Source of the DNA: Desmodus rotundus | Taxonomy: Eukaryota; Chordata; Mammalia; Chiroptera; Phyllostomidae | DNA: 64,000 nt | NCBI RefSeq assembly: GCF_022682495.2 | Contig: NC_071391.1 | Coordinates: forward strand, 79,821,161-79,885,160 | Direction of reading: 5' to 3' | Part shown: positions 38,412 through 49,187 of the stretch, one piece after another | Numbering within the stretch: the stretch's first letter is position 1 | How the letters are laid out: every line of letters begins with the position of its first letter | Notes under the pieces: generated by a model | Told to the model about the DNA's origin: nothing | Database searches by the model: none | The model's input: the letters and a program-made list of their open reading frames with translations, nothing else | Made by a program: the position numbers and the translations under genes

Positions 38412-38848
38412 AAACAAAAGAAATTGAAGAAGATCAAAAACTATGAACTGTAAAATGACAATAAACTCACAACTATCAACAACTGAACTGAAAAGAAAAG
38501 AAAAACAACAAAAGGAGAAACTAAGCAAACAACTAGAACAGGAACAGAATCAGAGAAATTGATATCACATGGAGGGATTTCAGTGGGGAGGGGAAGGGGG
38601 GAATAGGAGGGCAAAGTTACAGGGAAAAAGAAACATAATTAGTAGGCATAAAGTAGATGGGGAGAGAGAAAAATGGTATAGGAAACAGAACTCAAAGAAC
38701 TTACATGTACAACCCATGGACATGAACTAAGTGGGGGAGGAATGCTGGAGCATTGGGGGTGCAGGGTGGAGGGGTGTAAAGGGGGGAGGATTGGGAAAAC
38801 TGTAATCACATAATCAATAAAAAACTAAAGAACTAAAAATAAAAAAAG
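38412..38848 (+). mobile_element. Second HAL1 3' UTR in tandem
   Basis: From about 38418 the sequence restarts at the beginning of the HAL1 3' UTR ('gaagaagatcaaaaactatg', matching 40990-41010 of the - strand copy in reverse). It runs through the G-rich tract to AATAAA at 38816-38821 and an A-rich tail. No ORF1 sequence is repeated. The outer 15-bp TSD encloses both units; no TSD private to this second unit is visible, though one made only of A would be hard to see. Confidence 0.82.
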
Positions 38849-38863
38849 GAATCCAGTAGGCAG

Positions 38864-40304
38864 ATGGTCCTCTTCCTTATTTCTCTGGGTCTCCTGGAAT
38901 CAAGATAGCCTGTAGATAATGTAAGGGGCCATTTTCAGGGCTGCAGTCCTTTAATGGGGAAAGAAGAGATATAAAAGGCTCTTCCTCTTTTCACTACATT
39001 CTTGTCTGAGAGGAAAAGGAGAAAGTATTAATCAATTTTTAAAGCTTACCCTAAAAAGAGACTAGATCCTTGCCCTCATGACAGTAAACCTGTGCCCACA
39101 AACCCAATACCCAACAGGTTGTCATTTTAATTTGCAAGCCTATTAGACCACCCAATGCAATCCACTCAGTGTGTTAAAAAAAAGTCCCCAGGATCAAAAT
39201 TGATCCAGTGTAGAGTATCTATTACTGTTCATGGGACAACTTGTTTTTCTGGATTTTTCTGGAAGAAAACTGCAGGTATTTCTTGCTAGTGGTAGAACAA
39301 TAGGGTCTAGAATTCTAGCTCTTGGGTCTCATGGGATCTATCCTAAGTAGGATCACAAAGTTGCTCCCTTTCTAGCCCCTGAAGACCTGCTTTTTGGCAT
39401 TCAGCCCTGAAGGAGGCATTGGAAGTGATGTTTTGCCCACATCAATAAAGCACATATCCCCCGTCCTATGGAAGAGTGTGTACATTTACATAGTACATCC
39501 AGCCAATTGGCACTGTTGCAATCTATCATTCAATTATGTATTCAGTTATGTCCTAGTCTAGTCATAATAAAATCATTATAAAATTCATAGAGAAATGCAT
39601 TCTTCTTGGGCATACATTAGTTTTTCAATTAGAGCATTTCCTATTGTTATTAATTGTTTTAATGTGAAAATAGCACAAGTGATTAGCCCAAATTATGAAT
39701 CAGTCACCTGCCAAATTAAATTTTTAAAATCACCATCATTACAGGTTATGTTAATGTGAAAGAGAAGCAAGCAAACCTAGGAAACATTAGAATATTCTAA
39801 CATATCTAACAAGTAGGGAGACAGGCTGATGTGTCTCAAATGCCTCACTGCCCAAACCAACCACCTCTTCACCATCCTTCCAATGAGTGCTCGTTCATGT
39901 ACACACACATATTTACACACACATAAGAGCATACCCCCAATAGCAATCTGACAAGAGATCAAAGTAATTAGCCCTAAATCCATATCTAATTACATTTCCA
40001 ATAATGACTTCAGAGCCTCATCATTAGTGATCGGTAATTTCAGGTGATTCACAGTGCCCTGGATGTCTGATCCCAAATCTGAGGTCTGGTTTGGTACTTG
40101 TAGAGATACAGAGAATTTTAAAGTAATTTTCTAGGCAAGATGTGTGGGGGAAGTCTTTTATTAACAAGAAAACTTCAGAAGATATGTTTATTATTCATTA
40201 TTTTATCTATATATTTACTATTTATTTATATATTTATCAACCCAGAAAATTCGGTGTGTTTAATATAAAATTTAAGTAAATTTGTGTAGGTACAATCTCT
40301 AAAG
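38864..40304. other. Unassigned non-coding sequence
   Basis: No gene or named repeat seen. 40140-40180 ('agtcttttattaacaag') could be a scrap of LTR-like sequence in reverse, unsupported. Confidence 0.4.
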
Positions 40305-40554
40305 AACTAATTTTTCCAGCTTTATTGAGATAAAATTGACATATAATATTGTGTAAGTTTAAGGTGTACAACATGGTGATTTGATACATGTATACATTGT
40401 GAAATTCCCACAATAAGATTAGTTAATACATCTATCACTTCATATAATTACAATTTTTTTGTGTGGTTAGAGCTTTTAATATCTACTCTCATCAACTTGC
40501 AAGTTTGTAATACAATAGTATAAACTATAGTTACCATGCAGTATATTACACCCG
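40305..40554 (-). mobile_element. Old L1M 3' UTR, left part of split copy
   Basis: The + strand shows the reverse of an L1M 3' end: 'ccagctttattgagataaaa', 'aaggtgtacaacatggtgat', 'ttaatatctactctc', 'actatagttaccatgcagta'. It is cut at ggaacttatt (40555-40564) by the HAL1 insertion and resumes at 50257. Confidence 0.78.
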
Positions 40555-40564
40555 GGAACTTATT

Positions 40565-42117
40565 TTTTCATTTTTTTAAATATATTTTATTGATTATGCT
40601 ATTACAGTTGTCCAATTTTTCCCCCTTTATTCTCCTCCATCTTGCACACTCCCTCCCACCTGCATCCCCCCTCTCCCCCCTCCCCTCTGCTTTAGTTCAT
40701 GTCCATGGGTCATACATATAAGCTCTATGGCTTCTCCATTTCCTATACTGTTCTTAACCTCCCCCTATATTCTAACTACCATTTATGCTACTTATTCCCT
40801 GTACCTTTTCCCCCTTTCTTCCCCTTCACCTCCCCTGCTGATAACCCTCCATGTGATGTCCATTTCTCTAATTCTGTTCCTGTTCTAGTTGTTTGCTTAG
40901 TTTGTTTTGGTGTTTGGGTTTTTTTTTTTTTAGGTTTGGTTGTTGATAGTTGTGAGTTTGTTGTCATTTTACTATTCATAGTTTTGATCTTCTTTTTGTT
41001 ATATAAGTCCCTTTAACATTTCATATAATAAGGGCTTGGTGATGGTGAACTCCTTTAACTTGACCTTATCTGGGAAGCACTTTATCTGCCCTCCCATTCT
41101 AAATGATAGCTTTGCTGGATAGAGTAATCTTGGATGTAGGTCCTTGCCTTTCATGACTTGGAATACTTCTTTCCAGCCCCTTCTTGCCTGTAAGGTCTCT
41201 TTTGAGAAATCTGCTTATAGTCTTATGGGAACTCCGTAGGTAAATGTCTCCTTTTCTCTTTTAAGATTCTCTCCTTATCTTTAACCGTGGTTAATGTAAT
41301 TGTGATGTGCTTCCTTGAGTCTAACTTCTTTGGGACTCTCCGAGCTTCCTGGACTTCCTGGAAGTCTATTTCCTTTGCCATATTGGGGAAGTTCTCCATT
41401 ATTTTTGAAATAAGTTTTCAATTTCTTGTCTTCATCTCTCCTTCTGGCACCCCTAGGAATCTGATGTTGGAACATTTCAAGTTGTTTCAGAGGTTCCTAA
41501 GGCCCTCCTCATTTTTCTGAGTTCTTGTTTCTTTATTCTGTTCTGGTTGACTGTTTATTTCTTCCTTCTGGTCCACACCAGAAGGAAGTCCTTGTTTCCT
41601 TCCCTTCACTGTTGGTTCCTTGTACATTTTCCTTCACTTCAATAGTCTTCAATTTTTCCTCTATTTTGCAACCGTACTCAACCAATTCTGTGAGCATCCT
41701 GATTACCAGTGTTTTGAACTGTGCATCTGATAGGTTGGCTATCTCTTCGTTGCTTAGTTGTATTTTTTCTGGAGCTTTGATCTAATCTTTCATTTGGGCT
41801 TTTTTTTTTTTTGTCATGGCACACCTGTTACATAGTAAGGGGTGGAGCCTTAGGTATTCACCAAGGCAGGGGAACCCACGGCCCTGCACTGTGGCACTGT
41901 ATGTGGGGGAGGGGTTTGAGAGGGAAAAATGCCACTTGCTTAGCTGTGGGCTGGTATTGTTCACTTCCTCTACTACCCACAAGCAAATTGGTCCCTTCTG
42001 GTGCTGATTCCCAGGTGGGTGGTTTTGTGTACATTCTATGACCCTGTAGGTCTCTCCAATGAACTCTCTTGTGAGGCTGGGAGGTTCTCCCACTGACTCA
42101 ATCCTCATAGGTTTTTT
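40565..42117 (-). mobile_element. HAL1, 3' portion, - strand
   Basis: The A-rich 3' tail, G-rich 3' UTR and decayed ORF1 of a HAL1 of the same family as 36.5 kb. ORF1 remnants in reverse lie about 41030-41800 and are broken by stops and shifts. Interrupted at 42118 by the full-length L1, it continues with its 5' UTR at 49916-50256. The HAL1 is flanked by ggaacttatt at 40555-40564 and 50257-50266. Confidence 0.85.
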
Positions 42118-42378
42118 CAGTCAGAGGTTTTTTTTTTTTTATTGTTATTCAATTACAGTTGTATGCCTTTTCTCCCCTTCCCTCACGCCACCCCAGCTGA
42201 ACCCACCTCCCTCCCCTACCCCCACCATCCCCCCCCGATTTTGTCCATGTGTCCTTTATAATAGTTCCTGCAATCCCCTCTTCCCACTGTCCCCACCTCA
42301 CTCTCCCCTGGCCACTGCTAGACAGTTCCCCCCCTCAATGTCTCTGGTGGTATTTTGTTTGCTTTTTTCTTTTGTTGA

Positions 42379-45300
42379 TTATGTTCCAGTTAAAGGTGAG
42401 ATCATATGGTATTTGTCCCTCACCGCCTGGCTTATTTCACTTAGCATAATGCTCTCCAGTTTCATCCATGCTGTTGCAAAGGGTATAAGCTCCTTCTTTC
42501 TCTCTGCTGCGTAGAATTCCATTGTGTAAATATACCATAGTTTTTGGATCCACTCGTTTGCTGCTGGGCACTTAGGTTGCTTCCAGTACTTGGCTATTGT
42601 AAATTGTGCTGCTATGAACATTGGGGTGCATAAGTTCTTTTGGACTGGTGTTTCAGGGTTCTTAGGGCATAATCCCAGCAGTGGAATAGCTGGGTCAAAG
42701 GGCAGTTCCATTTTTAGTTTTGTGAGGAAATTCCATACTGTTTTCCACAGTGGCCTCACCAGTCTGCATTCCACCAACAGTGCACTAGGGTTCCCTTTTC
42801 TCTGCATCCTCTCCAACATTTGTTTGTGGATTTGTTTATGCTGGCCACTCTGACTGGTGTGAGATGGTAGCTCATTGTGGTTTTAATTTGCATCTCTCTG
42901 ATGGCTAGTGATGCTGAGCATCTTTCCATATGTCTCTGGGCCCTCTGTATGTCTTCCTTGGAGAAGTGTCTGTTCAAGTCCTTTGCCCATTTTTTTAATT
43001 GGGTTGTTTGTCTTCCTGGAGTGGAGTTGTGTGAGTTCTTTATATATTTTGGAGATCAGGCCCTTGTCTGAGGTATCATTGGCAAATATGTTTTCCCATA
43101 CTGTTGGTTCTCTTTGTAATTTGGTGCTATTTTCTTTAGCCTTGCAGAAGCTTTTTATTTTGATGAGGTCCCATTTGTTTATTCTTTCCTTTATGTCCCT
43201 TGCTTTAGGGGACATGTCTGTGAGGATGTTGCTGCGTGGAATGTCTGAGATTTTCCTGCCAATGTTTTCCTCGAGGACTTTTATGGTGTTACAACTTATA
43301 TTTAAGTCTTTTATCCATCTTGAGTTTATTTTTGTGTGTGGCGTAAGTTGGTGACCAAGTTTCATTTTTTTGCAGGTAGCTGTCCAGATGTCCCAACACC
43401 ATCTGTTGAAGAGGCTGTTTTTGCTCCATTTTATGCTCCTGCCTCCTTTCTCAAATATTAATTGACCGTAAAGACTTGAGTTTATTTCTGGGCTCTCTGT
43501 TCTGTTCCATTGGTCTATGTGCCTGTTTTTATGCCAGTACCAGGCTGTTTTGATTACAGTGGCCTTGTAATACAGTTTGATATCAGGTATTGTGATCCCT
43601 CCTGCTTTGTTTTTCTTTCTCAAAATTGCTGCAGCTATTCGAGGTCGTTTATGGTTCCATATGAATTTCTGCAATGTTTGTTCTATATCTGTGAAATATG
43701 TCATGGGTACTCTAATAGGGATTGCATTGAATCTATAAATTGCTTTGGGTAGTATGGCCATTTTGATAATGTTGATTCTTCCAATCCATGAACATGGTAC
43801 ATGCTTCCATTTGTTTGTGTCTTCCTTAATTTCTTTCTTCAATGTTGTGTAGTTTTCCGAGTACACGTCTTTTACCTCCTTGGTTAGGTTGATTTCTAGG
43901 TACTTTATTTTTCTTGTTGCTATATCAAATGGGATTTTTTTCCTGATTTCTGTTTCTGCAGTTTTGTTGTTGGTGTACAGGCATGCCTTTGATTTCTGGG
44001 TATTGACTCTGTATCCAGCTGTTTTGCAAAATTCATTTGTTAGGTTGACTACTTTTTTGGTGGAGTCTATAGTATTTTCTATGTACACTATCATGTCATC
44101 TGCAAACAGTGACTGTTTCATTTCCTCCTTTCCAATTTGGATGCCTTTTATTGCTTTTTCTTGTCTGATTGCTGTGGCTAGGACTTCCAATACTATGTTG
44201 AATAGGAGTGGTGAGAGAGGGCATCCTTGTCTTGTTCCTGATCTTAGTGGGAAAGCTCTAAGTTTTTGTCCATTGAGTATGATGTTGGCTGTAGGTCTCT
44301 CATATATGGCCTTTATTATGTTGAGGAATGCTCCCTCTATTCCCACTTTGCTGAGTGTTTTTATCAGAAATGGGTGCTGTACCTTATCAAATGCTTTTTC
44401 CACATCTATTGATATGATCATGTGATTTTTGTCTTTGCTGTTGTTTATGTGATGTATTATGTTTATTGATGTGTGAATATTGTACCATCCTTGCATCCCT
44501 GGGATGAATCCCACTTGGTCATGGTGGATGATCTTTTTAATGTATTGCTGGATGCAGTTTGCCAATATTTTGTTGAGAATTTTAGTGTCTATGTTCATCA
44601 GCGATATTGGCCTGAAGTTTTCTTTCTTCGTTGTGTCTTTGTCTGGTTTTGGGATTAGGATGATGCTGGCTTCATAAAAAGAGTTTGGGAGTCTTCCATC
44701 AGTTTGGATTTTTTCGAATAGTCTGTGGAGCATAGGGGTTAGCTCTTCCTTTAATGCTTTGTAGAATTCTCCTGTAAAACCATCTGGTCCAGGGCTTTTG
44801 TGTGTTGGGAGTTTTTTGATGACTGCTTCAATTTCCTCTGCTGTTATTGGTCTGTTCAGGTTTTCTGCTTCTTCTTCATTCAGTTTTGGAAGATTATATT
44901 TTTCTAGAAATGTGTCCATTTCACCTAGGTTTTCAAATTTCTTGGCATACAGTTCTTCGCAGTAATTTCTTACAATCCGTTGTAATCTCTCCTCTTTCAT
45001 TTCTAATTGTGTTTATTTGGATCCTCTCTCTTTTCTTCTTGATGAACCTACTTAAAGGTTTGTCGGTTTTGTTTATCTTTTCAAAGAACCAGCTCCTGGA
45101 TTCATTGATCCTTAGAATTGTGCTTTTAGTCTCTATTCCATTTAACTCTGCTCTGATCTTGGTTATTTCCTTCCTTCTGCTTGCTCTGGGCTGTCTTTGT
45201 TGTTGTTCCTCCAGTTCTTGTAGGCGTAGGGTTAGGTTGTTTGTTTGAAATGTTTCTATCTTCTTAAGGTAGGCCTGTATTGCTGTGAACTTCCCTCTCA

Positions 45301-46174
45301 GGACTGCCTTTGCTGTGTCCCATAGGTTTTAGGTTGTTGTGAGTTCATTTTCATTTGTTTCCAGAAAGTTTTTGATTTCTTCCCTAATCTCGTTCTTGAC
45401 CCATTCATTGCTTAATAGCATGCTATTCAGTCTCCATGATTTTGAGTGTTTTGGGTTTTTTCCTTTGGGGTTGGTTTCTAGTTTCAGTCCCTTGTGGTCA
45501 GAGGAAATGCTTGATATGATTTCAATTTTCTTGAATTTGTTGAGGCTTGCTTTGTGTCCTATTATGTGGTCTATCTTTGAAAAAGTTCCATGGACACTTG
45601 AAAAGAATGTGTATTTTGCTTCTTTGGGATGAAAAGCTCTATATATATCAGTTAAGTCCATTTCCTCTAGGGTATTGTTAAGTGACACAATATCCTTGTT
45701 GATATTTTGTTTGGAAGACCTGTCCATTTTTGATAGTGGGGTGTTAAAGTCCCCTACTATAATTATGTTGCTGTCAATATCTTTCTTGAAATCCTCCAAG
45801 ATTTTCTTTATGTATTTGGGTGCTCCTATGTTGGGTGCATATATATTTACAACGTTTATGTCTTCTTGGTGGATTCTTCCTGTGAGTATTATGAAGTGAC
45901 CTTCTGAGTCTCTCTTTATGGCCCTTTTTTGGAAGTCTATTTTGTCTGATATGAGTATTGCTACCCCTGCTTTCTTTTCCTGTTCATTTGCTTGGAAAAT
46001 TTGTTTCCAGCCCTTCACTTTCAGTTTGTATAAGTCTTTTGTCCTGAGATGGGTCTCTTGTAGGCAGCATATGTGTGGGTCATGTTTTCTTATCCATTCA
46101 GCTATTCTATGTCTTTTGATTGGGTCATTTAATCCATTTACGTTTAAGGTTATTGTCGATAGGAAGTTATTCAT
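42379..46174 (-). pseudogene. L1 ORF2, endonuclease-RT, four lesions
   Basis: ORF2p nicks DNA and reverse-transcribes L1 RNA at the nick. The first 281 codons (46174-45329) hold the APE-type endonuclease: N13, E40, D142 and N144 in GDFN, D202, and D226-H227 in SDH fit the catalytic set. The 705-codon frame from 45000 holds the [11 protein letters not shown] near residue 197, RQGCPLSP near 257, FADD at 299-302. The C-terminal part ends SPLTGT at 42379. Lesions relative to the + strand copy: TAA at 45331-45329 (CAA-type codon mutated), a 20-base deletion near 44980, one extra A in the A7 run at about 42991-42997, and one lost G near 42771. Total span of about 1,265 codons is normal for this family. 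It cannot yield one functional protein. Confidence 0.93.
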
Positions 46175-46225
46175 TGCCTTTAATCCTACCTGTGTTCCTC
46201 TGTCTTTCTCTTTTCCTTCCTTTCC

Positions 46226-47158
46226 TTAAAGCAGTCCCTTTAGCATCTCTTGCAGAGCTGTTTTGGTGTAAGTGTATTCTTTTAGACTTCTTTTGTCTGG
46301 GAAACTCTTTATTTGTCCTTCTATCTTGATTGAGAGCCTTGCTGGGTAAAGTAGCCTTGGTTGCAGGCCTCTGGTTCTCATTACTTGGAATATTTTTTGC
46401 CATTCTCTTGTGGCTTGGAGCGTTTCCATTGAGAAGTCAGTTGCTAACCTTATTGGGGCTCCCTTGTATGTTACTTCCTTTTTCTCCCTTGCTGCTTTTA
46501 TGATCTTCTCTTTGTCTTGGAAATTTGCCATTTTAATTATGATGTGTCTTGCACTGGGTCTCTTTGGGTTCCTCTTGCTTGGGACTCTCTGTGTTTCCTG
46601 GATTTGGGTGACTTTTTCTCTCCTCAGATTAGGGAAATTTTCCATCATTACTTTTTCTAACAGGTTTTCTATCCCTTGCTCGTCTTCTTCTCCTTCTGGT
46701 ATTGCTATTATACGGATATTGTTACGTTTCATGTTGTCCTGCATTTCCCTTATTGCCTCTTCATTCTTTCTGAGCCTCTTTTCCTTTTCTTGCTCTTTCT
46801 GGGTGTTTTTTTCTACTTTGTCCTCCAGCTCACTGATCTGATCTTCTGCTTCATCAAGTCTGCTTTTCATTCCTTCTACTGTGTTCTTTAATTCAGAAAT
46901 TGTATTCTTCATTTCCTCTTGGCTCTTGTTGATAGTTTCTATTTCCTCTTTCATGTTGATATAGTTTGCAGTGAGTTCATTGTAGTTTCCCTGTAGTTTC
47001 TGGTAGTTCTCTTTGAGCTCAGAGAGCTCAGTGAGCTTCCTGATAACCATTGCTTTGAACTCAGTAGCTGATAGTTGACTTGCCTCTTTTTCAGTTAGCA
47101 TTCTTTCTGAGACTTCCTCCTTTCCTTTCATTTGGGGATTGTTTCTTTGTCTTCCCAT
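46226..47158 (-). CDS. LINE-1 ORF1 protein (ORF1p), intact
   Basis: ORF1p binds L1 RNA as a trimer, acts as a nucleic-acid chaperone, and forms the cytoplasmic L1 ribonucleoprotein needed for retrotransposition. The frame is 310 codons, somewhat shorter than the human protein. Order: basic and polar N-terminus (1-45), long heptad-rich coiled coil (about 45-145, rich in E, K, L and N), RRM (about 146-240 with RNIRIIAIPEG-like strand at 147-156 and ARHIIIKM at 203-210), and C-terminal domain (about 245-305 with PRLLYPARLS at 267-276). ATG at 47158 starts MGRQRNNPQM. ORF2 begins 51 bases after its stop, the usual dicistronic spacing. Expression would depend on the L1 5' UTR promoter or the inserted LTR. 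No internal stop or shift is visible. Confidence 0.93.
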   Translation of the reverse strand: MGRQRNNPQMKGKEEVSERMLTEKEASQLSATEFKAMVIRKLTELSELKENYQKLQGNYNELTANYINMKEEIETINKSQEEMKNTISELKNTVEGMKSRLDEAEDQISELEDKVEKNTQKEQEKEKRLRKNEEAIREMQDNMKRNNIRIIAIPEGEEDEQGIENLLEKVMMENFPNLRREKVTQIQETQRVPSKRNPKRPSARHIIIKMANFQDKEKIIKAAREKKEVTYKGAPIRLATDFSMETLQATREWQKIFQVMRTRGLQPRLLYPARLSIKIEGQIKSFPDKRSLKEYTYTKTALQEMLKGLL

Positions 47159-47366
47159 TGTTTGTGAGACTCTTCTTGTTGGCCTCTGCTTCTTAAATTG
47201 CTCTATTCTGACTCCCTGGGTTTATGGTATGAACTTCTATGGTTGAATGCCAATGGGATTCGGTGGTGCTGTCTCCTTAATCTCCTGTGCTCACTGGTCT
47301 TGAGCTGACGTTTATGGGTTTAACAAGGTCTAACTCTAGTCTTTTCAGCACTCCAGGTTTTGTTGT

Positions 47367-47474
47367 CTCACCTGTGGGAAAAAGAGAAAGGGGGGAAGAA
47401 AGAGGAAAAAAAAAAGGGAAGGAGGGAAAAAGGAAATAGAAAAGGAGGAAAGGAAGGAAGGAGGGAAGAAGGAA
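47367..47474 (-). promoter_or_regulatory. Polypyrimidine tract plus CAG|GTGAG, recursive-splice-like
   Basis: On the L1 sense strand 98 of 99 bases (47474 to 47376, one interruption at 47437) are pyrimidines. They are followed at once by TTTCCCACAG|GTGAGA with the junction between 47372 and 47371. The same AG|GT fits a 3' splice site (tract plus CACAG) and a 5' splice site (CAG|GTGAGA). Use in vivo is unproven. Confidence 0.6.
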
Positions 47475-47940
47475 TAAAGATCGGAGGCAAGATAAGAAGG
47501 AATTTTAACAAAAATTAAAACATAGAAATAGATAAAAGAAGGCGGGAAGAAGACATACAAAAGGTAAAGGATGGGAGGAAGAAGGAATGAAGAGAAGAAG
47601 AAAAAAGAAAGGAAGAAGGAATTCAGGGGGAAAGGAGGAAAGGAAAAAAAAAAATCTTCTTCTGGCTTTAAACCGGTCAGGTTAGTTCTGCTGGTAGTCC
47701 TGTCTGTGCAACGGGAGGGGGTGATTGGAAGGATTGGTTTCAGTTTTCTCCCTTCCTGGGCCACACTCTTCGCTGTTGTTCAGCCTGCAGTCTCCCCAAG
47801 CCCTGCAGCTCCCCTCTGCTGGGTGTTCTGCCTTTGTGCTAGAGAGCTAGTAGGCCCTGCGGGACTCTGTGCGCAGGTGTTAGGTAGGCATTGTAGGTGT
47901 GGTCCCTGGCAGGCAATCAGGCCGTTGGTCAGCCAATCCA

Positions 47941-48055
47941 GCAGCTTTGGGCTTGGGACCTGTGCAAGCGGCTTTGTGCTTGCGCAGCCGGCCGAACCTG
48001 CCGCTTTGTGCTTGGGGGGCCAATCCAGCCGCCCTGAGCTTGAGTCTCTCTGGCA
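47941..48055 (-). repeat. GC-rich degenerate tandem array in L1 5' UTR
   Basis: Four imperfect units start near 47941, 47968, 48000 and 48028. Three share 'gc(a/g/c)gctttg(g/t)gcttg' and the fourth has 'gccgccctgagcttg'. Several CpGs survive. Confidence 0.65.
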
Positions 48056-48668
48056 GGCGGGGCCGCCCTGGGACTAAATCATGCGGCACTCGGGTCCTAG
48101 GTTTTGGGCCTGTGGGTGGAGCAGCTAGCCTCTGCTCCAAATGCTCTCCCACCCGAGGTTTCAGGTGTGGGTGCCCCTCCGGGGTTTCATGTGTGGGCCC
48201 CCAGTGTTACAGAGCAAGGGGGGGTGGTTCACAATAAATTATTACAGAAAGGATTCCCCCTTTCTGTCTCTGGAGGTTCCTCCCCCCAACGCCCACCTGC
48301 TAGGTTCGCAATGCCCGCCGCCAGAGGAAAGACGTCTCTCAATGCCAGAGACTGGTGAAAAGGAAAGGTATTGTTTATTTAAAAGTTACACGGACTTAGA
48401 GTAATGACTTAACGTCTTCAATAAGATACTAAAGTCCTCTAGAACACCCACAGATGCACAGTCCTTCCCTCTCTGTGCCCAGTCCGGGCTACTGTGTCTC
48501 AGGAAAAGAAGTAGAAGTCCATGATTCAGGCTCCCGGCACCATCAGCTGTGTGGCTGCTGAATCTCCAGTTAATCCAAAGCCATGTCCATGTGGCACCTT
48601 CTCATGGCCCACCAGCAAGAGTCCTCTCTCCCCTTTCTCTATGGCTGCAAAGTCTCTCCTGCTGCCTA

Positions 48669-48870
48669 AGCCGCGTGGCAAGAAGAAGCACTCCAAAACC
48701 ACACGGTCCTCTCTACTCTCTTTCAGAACCGTGTGGTCCTTTTCCCCATTTCAGAACCACGTGGTCCTCTTCCTTTCCCCTCAGAACCTCGTGGTTCTCT
48801 CTATTTACTTCAGCGCCGCATGGTCTACTCTTTTTTACTTGAGAGCCGCGTGGTCTACTCATCTCTATGG
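48669..48870. repeat. 29-bp-period degenerate repeat inside the LTR
   Basis: Seven units, each opening with a variant of (a)accgcgtggtc, start near 48669, 48698, 48727, 48755, 48785, 48814 and 48844, a steady spacing of 28-30 bases. The cores are accgtgtggtcc, accacgtggtcc, acctcgtggttc, gccgcatggtct and gccgcgtggtct; spacers are CT-rich on the + strand. Confidence 0.88.
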
Positions 48871-49140
48871 CTGCCGGGCCTAGGTTTAAATCCCAGCGCC
48901 CATCTTCCTTTGCAGCCCCATTTCCGACTCCTCCTACAGTCAGCTACACCTGCCAGCATCCCTGTATTCTTCCAGCTTTACTGGGCTGCCATAGTAAGTC
49001 TGGGCAGGTGTGGCCCCATGGCATGGAGCCAATCATCTCCACGCTCTCATGCAGGCCCTGTAACCAGGGGGAGTTGCTTCCCAGTCCCACCTTGGGTGGA
49101 AGTCACTCCCATCCCCCTGGCTCAAAGCAGGGCCACAGCT

Positions 49141-49187
49141 ATTTAACATATCTATGAAACCAGTTAAAGGTTATAGATATGTTAAAT
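49141..49187. repeat. 15-bp-arm hairpin in LTR
   Basis: atttaacatatctat (49141-49155) and its exact complement (49173-49187) enclose 17 bases. Confidence 0.9.

Noticed and set aside
36475..38848. An L1 with ORF2 deleted after insertion
   Set aside because: A second element of the same structure and length lies at 40.6-50.3 kb, so lack of ORF2 is a family trait (HAL1), not a private deletion.
47571..48077. 168-codon + strand frame in the L1 5' UTR
   Set aside because: It runs through the polypurine tract and the GC-rich array, both poor in stops; composition explains it.
48669..48870. Regular repeat of 29-bp units considered as a CRISPR array
   Set aside because: Units are diverged, spacers are CT-rich and similar, and the context is an LTR in a mammalian genome.
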